Shown here piece by piece: positions 43,249 through 54,565 of a stretch of DNA of 64,000 nt (positions are counted from its first letter, which is position 1; every line of letters begins with the position of its first letter). Under the pieces are notes generated by a model. The model ran no database searches. It worked only from the letters and a program-made list of their open reading frames with translations, and had not been told where the DNA came from. This DNA comes from Gloeopeniophorella convolvens. Taxonomy: Eukaryota; Basidiomycota; Agaricomycetes; Russulales. Made by a program: the position numbers and the translations under genes. The stretch lies in NCBI GenBank assembly GCA_022496205.1, contig WTXD01000074.1, forward strand, positions 1 to 64,000. Reading direction: 5' to 3'.

Positions 43249-46144
43249 CTACGCAACATAATAGAACAGGTTCCGGTCGTTGTCGTCCCTGCGGAGGTAC
43301 TCCTGCTCGACGAGCGCGTCGACGCGCTGCTTGATGCTCGCGACGTCGGGCACGAAGTGGCGCCGGACGGCCTCGATCGTCTCGGTCTTGATCTGCTCGT
43401 ACGTGAGCTGCTTGCGCGCCTTCATCACGCGCACGATCGCCGCATCCAGGTAGTGCTTGCGGTCGCCCTCGACCGCGCTCTGCATGCGCTGCGACTCCTC
43501 CGCCTGCCGCGTTGCAGGTCAGCCGACGAGGGAGGCGTCGGCGGAGGGGGCCACGCACCGTCTCTTTCACCTGGATCGAGTTGATGTGCACCTTCGCACG
43601 GGGGTCCTCGAACGCGTCGTTGAATACGAACACGTCGCCGTCGTTGACGTCCTTGCCTACAGGCCGCTTCTTGAGCACTTTCTTCTTCCCGCACGCGAGG
43701 CTCTGTAGCGTGCGGCGCAGCTCCGCGTCCTCTGTCACCCCACCGCATCACCAGGTCAATAATGGCACACACATGGACTAGGATGGGGCAGTGCGCACCG
43801 ATGCCCGTGTGCAGCTTTACGTCTGCAAACGGCAGGTCGTCCGCGTCGTTGAAAAGCAGCAGCACGACCGCCTGGTAGAGCGAGACAGACAGCTCCTTCT
43901 GCGCGGCCGCGAAGCGTGCGCGCAAGCTGACCGTCCCGAGCGCGTGGTTCCACTCGATCTTGTGTCCCTGGTGCTTCTCTCCATAGAACGCGGAAAACCC
44001 ATCGAGCTCCGTTTGCATCTGGACCGGTCCACCTGTCAGTACTCCACGCTCACAGGAATGAGGGAGTGGGGACGCACTGGCGCGGGGATGATCGTGGCCT
44101 GCTTCTCGCGCGACGAGAACGGCCAGAAGCTCTGCTGAAGCACCATTGCCGTCAGCTTCTGCGCGGCCGCGCGCTCCGCGCCGATGCGCTTGTGGTACTC
44201 GGTCATCGTGTCGCGCGACAGCGCGAGGTCGGTGAACATGTGGTCGCCCATGCCGAACTCGGGGTCGTACTCTGCCGCCTCCGCCATCAGCACCCCTACC
44301 CTCACGCAGCCCCCGCCCCCGCACGACGCGCACCTTCTTTAAGCTTCTTGAGCATCGCGCGCTCGGCGTCGTCGCTCGCGCTGCGGCCGAGCAGGAGGCG
44401 CTTTGCGAGCGCCGGTGGTAGAACGCGCGGAAGACGTCCTTGTCCGGCGTGAAGCGGTACAGCGCGAGCGCGGCGTCGAGCTGCGCGGCGAAGCGCTCGT
44501 CGCTGGTGCTGCCCTGCCCCGCGCGCATCAGTTTGTCGATGTACCGCGCGATCATCTCCGCGGGCTTGCTGCGCCGCTTTTTGAAGCCGCTCGCGAACGC
44601 GTCCTGCTGCGCGTACGGAAGTCCGTTGTCGTGGACTCGGAGGAGACGGCTTTGGCGAGCGTATCGGTCGTGCTGGATCTGAACGCGAGCAGGCGCTCGA
44701 CCATTTCTTCGTCCTTGGCAGCGTCACAGACGATCTCACCAATTTTTCTCTACGGCAGGGTGAGTTGGTGGTTTGGGGTAGCGCGATAGACAAGTACCGC
44801 AACGTATGTTTTGAACGCGTCGACGAGAGAGTTGAGGCCCGAAACACGAGTGAAGAATGTGACAAGCGTCTTGACCTGCTCGACGTCATTCTTCTCAAGG
44901 AGCGGGCCAATCGCTGTAGACATGACACTCAGCGGGGCTCACCAATGGTCTGAATTATATACGCACCTCCGTTTGCCAACCAGTCCAGATGATCGAGCAG
45001 GAGAGACTTTTCAGTCGTCGCTTGCACAGTGCTCCAGCTCGTATCCGGCAGAACGTCGCGTGCGCGTAGATCCTCCTCCTGTGTCCTGCTCGCGCAGTAG
45101 ACAAGGAAAGCTAGCGGATCGTCGGACGGACGGGACCTCTTCGCAGCTTCTTCCGTGTAATGTTCGCTGAGGAATGCAAAGTATTGCTTTTCGAAACGGA
45201 TATTATATTGTGCGTGGAGACGAAGGTGACGGATGAGCGTGCGGATGTAGGGTCGGTTCTCGTGCTCATCCCTACATCGGTTATCAGAACATGCGATGGG
45301 AGGATAGAGCGCTGCACGGACCCATTCTCCCACTCCCAGGCCAGCCACTCCCTGGCAACCTCACCGAGGCGCTCCTGAATTCGCGCTTCGTTGAAAATTC
45401 GCGTCATAAGCAGATCCTTGGCCTGCTGTCTGGAAGCATATCAGTGCGACCTCGTAGAGGATGATGCCACAACACGCACTGTATACCCTTCCCCTCCTTC
45501 GTTTGTATGAGATACCCGCGATCGAGATACGTCAACACGTCCTCCAGCAGCCCGATCTGCTCCTCGAACCGCGTCAGCGCGTCCGCGAACGGCGCTGCGA
45601 ACCCGACACCCTCGGATATGTCGTCCTGGATGCTGCGCTGGAGGTGGCGCCCGCACTGATCGAGCTCGATTTTGACGATGCCCGCGAGCGCCTCGCCCTT
45701 GTCGTGTACGACGACAGCGTCGCGGCAGAGAGCAAAGATGCGCTCATACGTGAGCGGGAGGGCGTCCGAGGCGTCGCGGGTGAGGATGATGCGCGTGCAG
45801 CGGCGCAGCAGTGCAAGGGTCTCATCCACTTGCTGCTGTGTGCGGGGGCGGGCTGGAGGCGCTCGGTCATAAGACGACTGGCGCAGAGAGAAAGCGATGA
45901 GACACGCACGGAGGTCACCAGTGACATTGATCCGGACGGGACCCCGTGCGGCTGCCGAGAGCTGCGCGGGCTCCTTTCCACTTCGCGACCTTGACGCTGA
46001 TCCAGAGTCCAAATCTGCGTCTAGTCGAGCGACTTTGCGAAGGGGAAGGCTAGACGTGGAGGGCTCGTCATGGATGGTGGTGCGCAGGGAGGTAAATCCA
46101 TCAGATATCGAAGGAAAGGTGAGGAGAGTGACCAAGTCTGTCAT
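43249..46144 (-). CDS. cul4: Cullin, CUL4 type, with one frame break
   Basis: Multi-exon gene on the minus strand from ATG 46144; exon 1 is 46144-45480 and exon 2 starts at 45429. Cullin repeats: [46 protein letters not shown]. Cullin-homology domain: [74 protein letters not shown] and [12 protein letters not shown]-terminal neddylation domain with IVRVMKARK (acceptor Lys) and end YYVA. These match fungal CUL4, scaffold of DDB1-linked ubiquitin ligases in the nucleus. At about 44411-44414, inside the FYHR-ALAKRLL motif, one base is missing: the frame before and after differ by one and no splice site can repair it. Either a recent lesion or a sequence error, since the rest is well kept. Confidence 0.88.
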
Positions 46145-46441
46145 CCTGTTTAACTAGCGTCGTGTTTAGATACTGAAGTCCAGAACTTTCTTTCAGTTGT
46201 CACCAGCCCCGGGCAAGTGTGGGTGGTGTTCGAAGATGACAAACACAGAGATCTGAGAGAGTGTCGTGTCGCTGTTATCTTATCCACACCACGTTCTCAC
46301 GGTGTGACGATCTCCGTTCCGTGTCTCCGAGCTCGCCTCTTCAAGTTGCTCAACACCTCCGTCGACTCCGAGTCTGCTCCCTTGCTCCCTTCGGCCAGCG
46401 CACCTCCCACCTCCAGAAGCGCACAAACATAGCGTTCCGAA
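46145..46441. promoter_or_regulatory. Divergent promoter region, cullin and ATP11
   Basis: 297 bp between divergent start codons; contains the CACGTTCTCACGGTGTG imperfect inverted repeat near 46290-46306. No TATA box seen. Confidence 0.4.
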
Positions 46442-47619
46442 ATGCTACGGTCTTTGAGGGTCTCTTCACCTCGCTCTGTTCGCCTAGCTCAGAGACACGA
46501 CGGTCCTAATCAACGTATCCTTCCATGGCGGAGACTCATTACCGACTATGCGTCCAAGTACTCTGAGAAGCTAGAGAAAGTCGCCCAGGAGTGAGCGGCC
46601 ATTTTCCATGCTTTCTTCGCCGCTTCCACCGTTAACGTGTCTCGTGTGCTTCCTCTCGCATCGACAGACAAGGTGTCAGCGTAGAAGCACTGCGCACGCG
46701 TATCAAAGAAAAGGAGCGCGAGGCGTTGCGACAGAGAGCAATAGAGGCAGAAGCGCGTGCGGCAGAGCGCGCAAAGGAACAGGCAGCCCAATCTGCGTCC
46801 GCATCTTCGTCCGCAGGACCGCGCCCCGTCGGCGCGTCCGTGCGCACAGACAGCTCTCCTGTCAAGGTGCGCTGGCCTTCCCCGTACACACCGCACGGAC
46901 GCTCACAACGCACACATCACCAGCCCCTATCGAGCATCCTCAACACCGAGCGCCTGATGTCGACGCCGCACACCGCCAAGCAGGTCTCCGCGCTCTGGAC
47001 CGCGTACCACGCGTCGCGCTCAGGCGGCACCGGGCGCGGCTTCATCTGCGCGACGCTCCCGCGCGCCACCTACGAGTCGATGCTCAGCACCGCGCAGCGC
47101 TACCCGCAATTCGTCATCCCCGTCCCGCGCGCCGCGCCCGCCTCGGAGGCCCCCGGGGCGGACAAGGCATACGAGTTCCACCTCCTCCAGTGGAGTTTCT
47201 ACGACGCGCCGCCGGTGCCGTCCGCCGCGCCACCCGACCCGTTCGCGCGCCCCGCGGCGGCGGCGACCGCGGACACGCCGAACCCGCGCACGACGACGGC
47301 GATCTTCGCGCCGCTGCTCGAGTACAAGCTGCGCCAGACGTTCGCGACGCCGTACCTCGCGCTGACGTTCTACCCGGAGCTCGCGGCGTCGCACGGCGTC
47401 GTGCTCCTGCGCGGCGAGATCACGCCGGCGGGGCAGGGCGCGGGAACGGGCGACTACCTGCTGAGCCAGCAGGACGCGCAGATCCTGGCGCTCGGGCTGC
47501 AGCGGTTCTATTTGCGGGGTGCGAGCGAGGAGCGCGAGAAGCTGCTGAGCGCGTTCCATGAACGCCCGGCTGATTTCAAGTGGGAGGAGCTGCTGAAGCA
47601 CGCGGACTTTGGGCTCTAG
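46442..47619 (+). CDS. ATP11: ATP11, mitochondrial F1-ATPase assembly chaperone
   Basis: Three exons: 46442-46590, 46668-46866, 46924-47619; 347 aa, phases close. The second intron is 54 nt without stops, so it can be read through. N-terminus rich in Arg/Ser (MLRSLRVSSPRSVR) fits a mitochondrial presequence. Then DYASKYSEKLEKVAQE, a long charged helix with EKEREALRQR, LSSILN, the Atp11 core HTAKQVSALWTAYHASRS and GRGFICATLPR, and a C-terminal part with TFYPEL and HGVVLLRGEITP. Atp11 binds free F1 beta subunits in the matrix and prevents their aggregation before alpha-beta assembly. Confidence 0.93.
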
Positions 47620-48447
47620 TTGGTACGTCTGATGGCCTTGGGAGGTGTGTGGCAGCACTGACGAGTTTGTTTGGCTACAGGGGGGGCATATAGAAGCTTG
47701 ATTGGATGATTGGATGTATCGTCACTTGCTCTTACACTCGCTACCAAACCTTTGATGCGTCCTTACCGCATGTCACACAACTGCACCCCCATGCATCACG
47801 CACCCCGCAGAACACCACGATAGGATCTGGAATGCTCATATCGACTCATGTCCCAACATTCACATAAGTCACTCCTTCCCACACCAAATGAGTGTGTTCG
47901 CCGCAGGTCAGCCTGGCGCCCTAACGAAGTTCGCGGCGAGCCCAAACCGACACCTAGAGCCTCATCTCTGCACACCGGGACGATGAGACCGCACCACATA
48001 AGAAGAGGATCACATCGCGAGTGTTACGTCGTTCCCCAACGGACCTGAGGCCGGGGGTAGAGTTTTTTTTTACCTAGATGTCCGCAATGCGCGGTGATGT
48101 GCTGGAGGCGCGTGTCGCACGGATGAGTCATTGACGCGTACGTGATGGCCTGTCGAGCCAATCAACACCACGCAATCCGAGTCGCGTCTGAGTCTTGTCC
48201 GGCGGCGCTTTCAACCCAATTTCAACCTGCACCACCAGGAGCCCACCCGAAGTCTAAACTTACCACAACGGCGACAGCAGGAGACATCACAGCGCATGCA
48301 CAGGGGCCCCCTTCCAGGTGCGGTGGCGTGACCCCAAGCGGCAGCGCGGCGTCCCGCCGATGACGATCAGGTGCCCCGCAGCGCCCGCCCGACGAACCCG
48401 CCATTCCCACCACCACCACCACAGCTCTCACCTCGCCCTCACCCCGC
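47620..48447. other. Intergenic region upstream of rhodanese-domain gene
   Basis: About 830 bp, no gene recognised; a T9 run at 48066-48074. Confidence 0.5.
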
Positions 48448-49045
48448 ATGGCCGCACCACCAACGCCGGACTGGGCCAAGCCCTTCCCCGAGCCGCGCAC
48501 CGTCCCGCCAAAGATCACGCCCGACGCGCTGTGCGAGATCATCCGCACGCAGCGCGCCGGGACGGACTACCTCGTCGTCGACGTGCGGCGCGCCGACATT
48601 GAGGTGTGCCCTTATCCCCCGCCTCCCGCTCCCACCACCCCATCCGTCCGCGCTGACGCCCCCACCCGCACAGGCGCTGATCACAGGCGCGCTGAACCTC
48701 CCCGCACAGACGTTCTACCCGACGCTCCCCGCGCTCGTCCCGCTCCTCGCGCGCGTGCGCACGCTCGTGTTCCACTGCCAGACCTCGCTCGGGCGCGGCC
48801 CGCGCTGCGCGGGGTGGTTCGCCGATGCGCTCGCCGCGCGCGGCGGCGGGGACGCGGACGCGTGCACGGTCGTCGTGCTCGAGGGCGGGATGCGCGCGTG
48901 GCTTGCGCGCTTCGCGGGCGACGCGGCGCTCGTCGTGCCGGTGCCGCTGGCGGGCGCCGCGGGCGCGGAGTACCCGCTCATGCAACTGGACGAGGACGTG
49001 CGCGGCGCGCTGGCGGGGAATACGGGCGCCGCTCGGGAGCTGTGA
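48448..49045 (+). CDS. Cdc25/Acr2-type rhodanese-domain protein
   Basis: Two exons, 48448-48603 and 48674-49045; 175 aa. Single rhodanese fold: DYLVVDVRRAD (strand before the CH2A region), GALNLPAQTF, and an active-site loop HCQTSLGRGPRCAGW in which Cys and Arg have the Cys-x5-Arg spacing used by Cdc25-like phosphatases and arsenate reductases. Closest in layout to small fungal proteins like yeast Ych1. It could act as a phosphatase or arsenate reductase; sequence alone does not decide. No targeting signal seen. Confidence 0.86.
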
Positions 49046-51854
49046 GGGCGCCCTGCAGATACGCGCGGTAGGTTGGTCCGAAAAGCTGATCAAACGAATC
49101 TTTGTATGCCACCGGGTGCATTCATGCGGTTGTAGAACAGGTACATAGGTGTCGTTCGTCGAATGATAATGAAGGATGGAGCTCAATGAGCCATATCGAA
49201 TTCCGAGTCGACATCCACCCTTCCACCTGCGCATGCATATGGATCGACCATCTCAGAACAACAGTGGGCACGTTCTGTCAGATGATAATGCTCCTCCCGT
49301 CGTCACGTGCGTACGCACCTTAAGCGCTCGGAGGAGTTGGGGGCCATCGCGCGATAAACACACGCGTGTATACTCCTGCGCACAAAGATGACCAACGACA
49401 AGTCCACCTACCCAGGACCCTCCAGCAACCACTGAGGGGTCCCGTTTGACTGCTACCCTGACAGATACACAAGCCATCCTCGAAGATCGATTGCTAGGGA
49501 ACATGCCAGACTTGGAACTCGATTTGCGCGCAGATCAGGACCGCAGTCCATGTGATGCGAGGCCATGATCGGCATGTGTTAGATCCTTACCACCATTCCT
49601 CATCGTCCAGACTCACATGCAAGACATACTTGGAACGTTCCATGTTCCCATAGCTCAGGCATGTGCCGGCCAATGGCAGCAAGGAACCGGTCGTCGGGGG
49701 CCAATGCGGCGAAAGATATCGCAGAAGCTTCCAGGACTCGAGAAGCAGCGACTCTGATACGGTCGTCCTCGTGCGCCCGACCAGAGTAGCGCAACGCCGA
49801 ACCAACCGGTGGGTGTCATCGGGCGATCAGGAGACTGCGGTCACACCAGCACTCCGATTCGAGGATGCATTCACAGTCCGCACAGGGCGCCAGCGGGGAT
49901 AGAGCGAACGCACAATTGAGGTGATGACTGTCCGAGTCCCTTGCGTGCAGGGTCAGCCCAGTGTGCGCTTTCCCAGTCTTGCTGCGCGCACGTCGGGCCA
50001 TCTTCGACGCCACATCGTCCGGAACGAGGAAAAAGTAGCGCTGCCTAACGGGGAACAGGCTTCTCAGAAGCCAGCTGGGGGTGGGTCCCATCGGCTATCT
50101 TGATTCCTGCGGTTCTTAATGTCGATACGTAGGTGCACGAAGCAGCCAGACGCCGTAAGTACCAAAGCGAGGCCCCAAAAACAAATTCAGCACCGGCCAA
50201 TCGAGGGCCTGGCACGTACCTGCGGCCAATTGGAGCGAGAGAAACGCCATCGACTCGCCGCCAGAAGCAGCGTCCAGCAGTGAATCTTCTGTGAAACGGG
50301 CTGAAGAAGCCGGGCGAGCAGTTCGGCGATATGAAACTAGCGCCGCTGCACTTCCTCGCAATGAAACTGCACGCTGCGTCGCTCGGACTTTACAGCTGAC
50401 AAGGAGTCACAGCGCGAGCGCGGCGCAAGCCCAAACGTGTACATGCGCCAGTGTGAGAAGACGAGGCGCAAGGGTGTGCCGTGGCGCGCTGCCCGATGAG
50501 AAAAACGCGCTTCATTTCGGACTTGCTTGGTCAACCTTGTGTCGGGACTGCGGAGTGACGCGCGACGAGGGGGTTTGGGTGGGCACTGGTGCGCAATGCT
50601 GGCGCGGAGAAGGGCGGAAATGAAACGCGCGTTGCACGCTCGGGTTGGGTTTTGTGCTCGGAGTGGTACGATTGTTCGACGTTCAGGATCAGAGTGTCGC
50701 CGGCCTCGGCGGCGGGTATAGAACGTACACGGCACAGCCTCCAGTGTGACGATGGGGGGCGCGGGAATCCGACGACGAGTGGCGAGCTCGAGCACGCCCC
50801 GGCTTGGCGCCGGTGCTTCGGGCGAGCGTAAATCGCCATCGATCAGCGCCAACAGGCTTTGACCCGAGCCAAGGGAAGACACAAATTGGATCACATCCTC
50901 CGAGTCTCGCCAATGCAGTGCCAGTGGAGCGGTACGCAGCACGACGTACTAGGCTTCCCGGCACAGCAGTGAGCCAAGTGATGGAGGAACAAAGTGCCGT
51001 GCACACACGCACATCCTATCACCCTTCCCTCCCACAGCACCAACGCCTAATTTCCGCGAAGCGCAGCAGCTACAGCACCCGCGCGCGGGCGTATTTCCGC
51101 GCCTAGCAAACACGTTGTCGGAGGGCGCTCGCAGAGAGTGCTTGTCATGCTCGGCCGGCATCAGGGACGGTGGGCGCGCGGGGCGCGGTACGTCAGAGGG
51201 CGGAACGCCGACAGGGGTGGGAGGGGCGCGCCGCCGCGCCTCTGCTGCGGAGCGTGTAAATATAGCGATGGCGTGGGACGCGCGCAAATGAAGAGTGTGG
51301 GCGGAGGGTTGGGATCGCTGGAGGCGCCGATGTGATACGGCGCGATGACGGCGGTGACGGAGCTGGGGTAATCGAGGGATGGATGCGATTAGGAGGGGCT
51401 TCGGTGGGGCTTCTCAGCATGAATGATGGTGCCATCGTACTCTACATGGCTGTGTACCGCTGCGCCGGGCAATGCCCTGCTTCTCGCCCAGCAGAAGCCC
51501 GCATTGTAATTTGGGTCCCTGGTGCTGGACGGAAAGCCATAGATGAGCCCGGGTACGTAGTATGTGCCGCTTGCCCGGCCGATCGGGGAGGCTGGGAGAC
51601 GCGCCGGCTGCACGTGAGGGTAGAGATGGGGTCATGTGACGTAGCGCGAGAAGTCTGAAGGCATGCGATGCACCGCAAAGCATCGAAGGCGTCCATTCAT
51701 GCCGGCCTAGACACGCGCCCCTCCACCACGACCACTAGAAAGACGCCAATGGCACGCGCCGCACCCTCCAGCGCCTCCCACGGCATCCCCTTCCCACACC
51801 CCCAACCCCCCTCGCCCGCCGCCCCCGCCGCAAACAACCAGCACGACCAGCACA
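49046..51854. other. Long intergenic stretch, possible unrecognised minus-strand gene or remnant
   Basis: 2.8 kb. Minus-strand open segments at 50337-50942, 50116-50361, 49816-50091 and 49600-49794 follow one another and could be exons of an unknown gene (one piece reads RIRVAASRVLEASAIS, helical-repeat-like), but they could not be joined with consistent phases and match no family I know. Confidence 0.25.
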
Positions 51855-52508
51855 ATGCGCGTCGTCATCCTCGGCGGCACCGGGCCCACCGGCATCCTCC
51901 TCATCGAAGAGGCCCTCGCCGCGAAGCACGCCCTCGTCGTCTACGCGCGCAGCCCGCAGAAGCTCCCCGCGCACCTGAGCAAGCACCCGGACATCCAGAT
52001 CGTCAAGGGCGAGCTCGCCGACGCCGACGCCGGCGCGCTCGACGCGGCGCTCGCGGGCGCGCACGCCGTGCTCTCCGCGCTCGGCCCGGCGTTCGCCAGC
52101 CCCGCGGGCACGCCGCTCGCGCGCGGGTACGCCGCGGTGCTCGCCGCGATGCGCCGCGCGGGCGTGCGGCGGCTCATCGCGCTCGGCACGCCGAGCAACC
52201 GCGACGCGCACGACCGGTGGCACCCCGTTTTCGCGGCGATGGTGCTGGCTGTCGCGGTCGGCGCGCGCAGCGCGTACAAGGATATTGTTGCGGTCGGGGA
52301 CGCGGTGCGGGAGAGCGAGGACGTCGACTGGACGCTTGTGCGCGTGCCGGTGCTGAAGAACGACAAGGCGCGCGGCGTGCGCGCGGGGTACATCGGCGAC
52401 GGCAAGGCGGGGTACACGCTTACCAGGGTTGGGTTCGCCGTGTTTGTCCTGGATGAGCTGGAGAGGGGCGAGTGGGTGAAGCAGGCGCCGCTCGTCACGT
52501 CGGTTTAA
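51855..52508 (+). CDS. NAD(P)-binding NmrA/BLVRB-like protein
   Basis: Single exon, 217 aa, ATG at 51855. Atypical SDR: nucleotide-binding GGTGPTG at residues 7-13 right after the first strand MRVVIL, then LVVYARSP, IQIVKGELADADA, AVLSALGP, RRLIALGTPS and the late motif WTLVRVPVL. Such proteins reduce flavins or biliverdin-like substrates or act as redox sensors; the usual catalytic Tyr-x3-Lys is not obvious apart from AYKDIV. GC-rich, strongly biased codons. Stands alone between two long spacers. Confidence 0.86.
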   Translation: MRVVILGGTGPTGILLIEEALAAKHALVVYARSPQKLPAHLSKHPDIQIVKGELADADAGALDAALAGAHAVLSALGPAFASPAGTPLARGYAAVLAAMRRAGVRRLIALGTPSNRDAHDRWHPVFAAMVLAVAVGARSAYKDIVAVGDAVRESEDVDWTLVRVPVLKNDKARGVRAGYIGDGKAGYTLTRVGFAVFVLDELERGEWVKQAPLVTSV

Positions 52509-54112
52509 TTTAGCGCGTCCGGTTCGTTTGCGCGCCCAGGGTTCCCCTTTTTTTGTCGTTATGTATGTGACGTGGCTTTGGTCTCGCGCAGTGTAATTAT
52601 GATGCATCGTCTTGGGAGTGCGCTGTGTGCTGTGAGGGACGTTGAAAGCAAGCACTGGCGACGGTGCGGCATCATAATAATAATATTTTCTAGCAGCGGT
52701 CCGGCCACCCGGTGCCCTCCTGCCTCGCAACGCACATCGCCGCGTCACTCGTTCCTGAACTTTGCCCTGAGCCAGTCCATCACTTCCATCCATCCATCCA
52801 CCCATCCATCCCATCAAGCTTCTGCCATCTCCCGCCGCACCAGCATCAACGCGCCTATGCACCGCAAACAAACTCTGTCTCTGCCCACTGCCGCGCGCGC
52901 CGCGTGCTCGAGTCGCGCGGAGCTCCGGCGCACCGACCCCAAGGTTATTCTTAGCCTCCCCCAGCTTCGGGACGCGTCTGGCCAGACGAAGACGCGGACT
53001 ACTCAAGTGCGCTTCTCCCGCAAAGGCGACCCGGTGCTCGCTCCATAATGGCTTAATGGACGGCCCCTCCGTCTGCGCTCTGCGCCCGCCTCGCAAGCCG
53101 GGCAGGCAGCAGCGCCTGGACCGTGCTCTCCGCGCTGCTTCTGGCGTTCTTTTGCATGTGGACCGGCGCTGGCCAGAGCGCGGCGGCCTCGGTGGGTGCG
53201 CCGCGCGAAGCGCAGCCTGCACGTCCGCTAAGTACCATGCCCTTGAAGCCCACGCCCACCGATGGCGCGGCGTGGGCAGCACTGGCGCTCCTTGGGTGTT
53301 CTCGTCGGGCCCATTGACGGCAGGATCAAGCATCTTGGATGCGGCGCGGGCTGGGCTGGGCCGGCGTAGGTACTTATTTTTGCTGCGCGATTGCCACCTT
53401 CTGCACGGACGGGGCGTGCCTGCCTTGGCGCGCGCCGCGGCCACAGCCGTCGAATATCAAATCTCTGCACTGGTTGGTGGGGCCAAGTGCCCAGTCTCCG
53501 TGGAGAAGTTACATATGTAGTCGTTCTCCGAGAGATAGATAGATAGCTAGGTGCCACTTGTGTGTGCGAGCGGTGGGTGCGCAGCGCGGCTGGGAACACG
53601 CCACTGCCTCTGGCTCGCATACACCCACCTGCCGGCCGCGGACGTACGTGCATTCAATCCACTTCCAGGTTTCTGCGTGCGGCGCCCGTGCCCGTATGAG
53701 TTAGAGGATGCAGGCACGCCCAAATGAAAGAAGCGCGCGCCACTATGTGGCGCGGGCCTGTTCTGTCAGAAGGCCCCGTCGATTCTTGAATAGTATACTG
53801 ACTGGAACAGCGGACACTGAACGGCACACGCATCGTTCCAGGGCGCGAAAGCTAATACACTCATATCATGATTCGGGTATGGCGTGCGGGACGACGACTA
53901 GGTAAAGTACACAGGGGGCTCAGTAGGTATGGTATGGTATGTGGTAAGTATGATACAATCGAAACAGCGTTTGGCGGGGAACACGGCGTGCCGGCATATG
54001 CCGTTGGCAGACATCCTGTCGGTGGCGCCCGGACGTGCGTTCTGTGCCCTCTCTCCCGCCGCGCAGGGGCCCGGGGTGGGCGCAGGCCGCGCTCGGAATC
54101 AGGGCGCAGCGC
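52509..54112. other. Intergenic region, nothing recognised
   Basis: 1.6 kb with short simple repeats (CATC units near 52788-52820; GATA units near 53535-53548). No gene supported. Confidence 0.5.
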
Positions 54113-54565
54113 TCAGCGCCGGCGTGGCGGGGGGCCCCACGCCATGTTCTCGTCCTCGAGCATCTCGGCGAACTCTGGGAGCACGGGCTGTGCGGATGGA
54201 ATATGGGCATGAGCATGGAAGCTCGCACATCAAATGAGTTACGGGATAGGCTCACCTTGTGGCTCTTGGAGGAGCGTTTCGGCTGGGGAGGAGCGATGGT
54301 CGCGCGTCAGTCTGAGCCCGGGGTCTGTGGGGTGGAGCGGGGGGCTCACCAGGGGAGACGCGCCGACGAGCGTCTGGGATGAGAGTATACTGGATCGCGA
54401 TGCTTTTGAGGATAGGGAGAGGCTGGAGCTCGTCGCGCTTGACGCGGTCGAGTAGCCGTCTGAGGGCTGTGAGAGCGAACCGGTAAGCAACCACATCCTC
54501 ATCGTCGTGCACGACGACGGTGAACCAACCTTATGCACGGCCGAGCGGTCCTTGAAGAAGAACAT
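54113..54565 (-). CDS. Small unrecognised gene, exon structure uncertain
   Basis: Minus-strand ATG at 54565 begins MFFFKDRSAVHK, followed by a plausible donor, a Ser-rich stretch (SSATSSSLSLSSKASRSS) and, after an acceptor near 54189, a conserved-looking end PEFAEMLEDENMAWGPPPRR with stop at 54113. Several GTGAGC donors and CACAG acceptors occur, but I could not find one set that keeps a single frame through the third exon. Function unknown; may be a real small intron-rich gene. Confidence 0.35.

Noticed and set aside
51735..53444. 569-codon open frame on the minus strand over the NAD(P)-binding gene
   Set aside because: Mirror of GC-rich coding DNA; composition is Arg/Ala-rich without any domain, while the plus-strand frame has a clear Rossmann motif.
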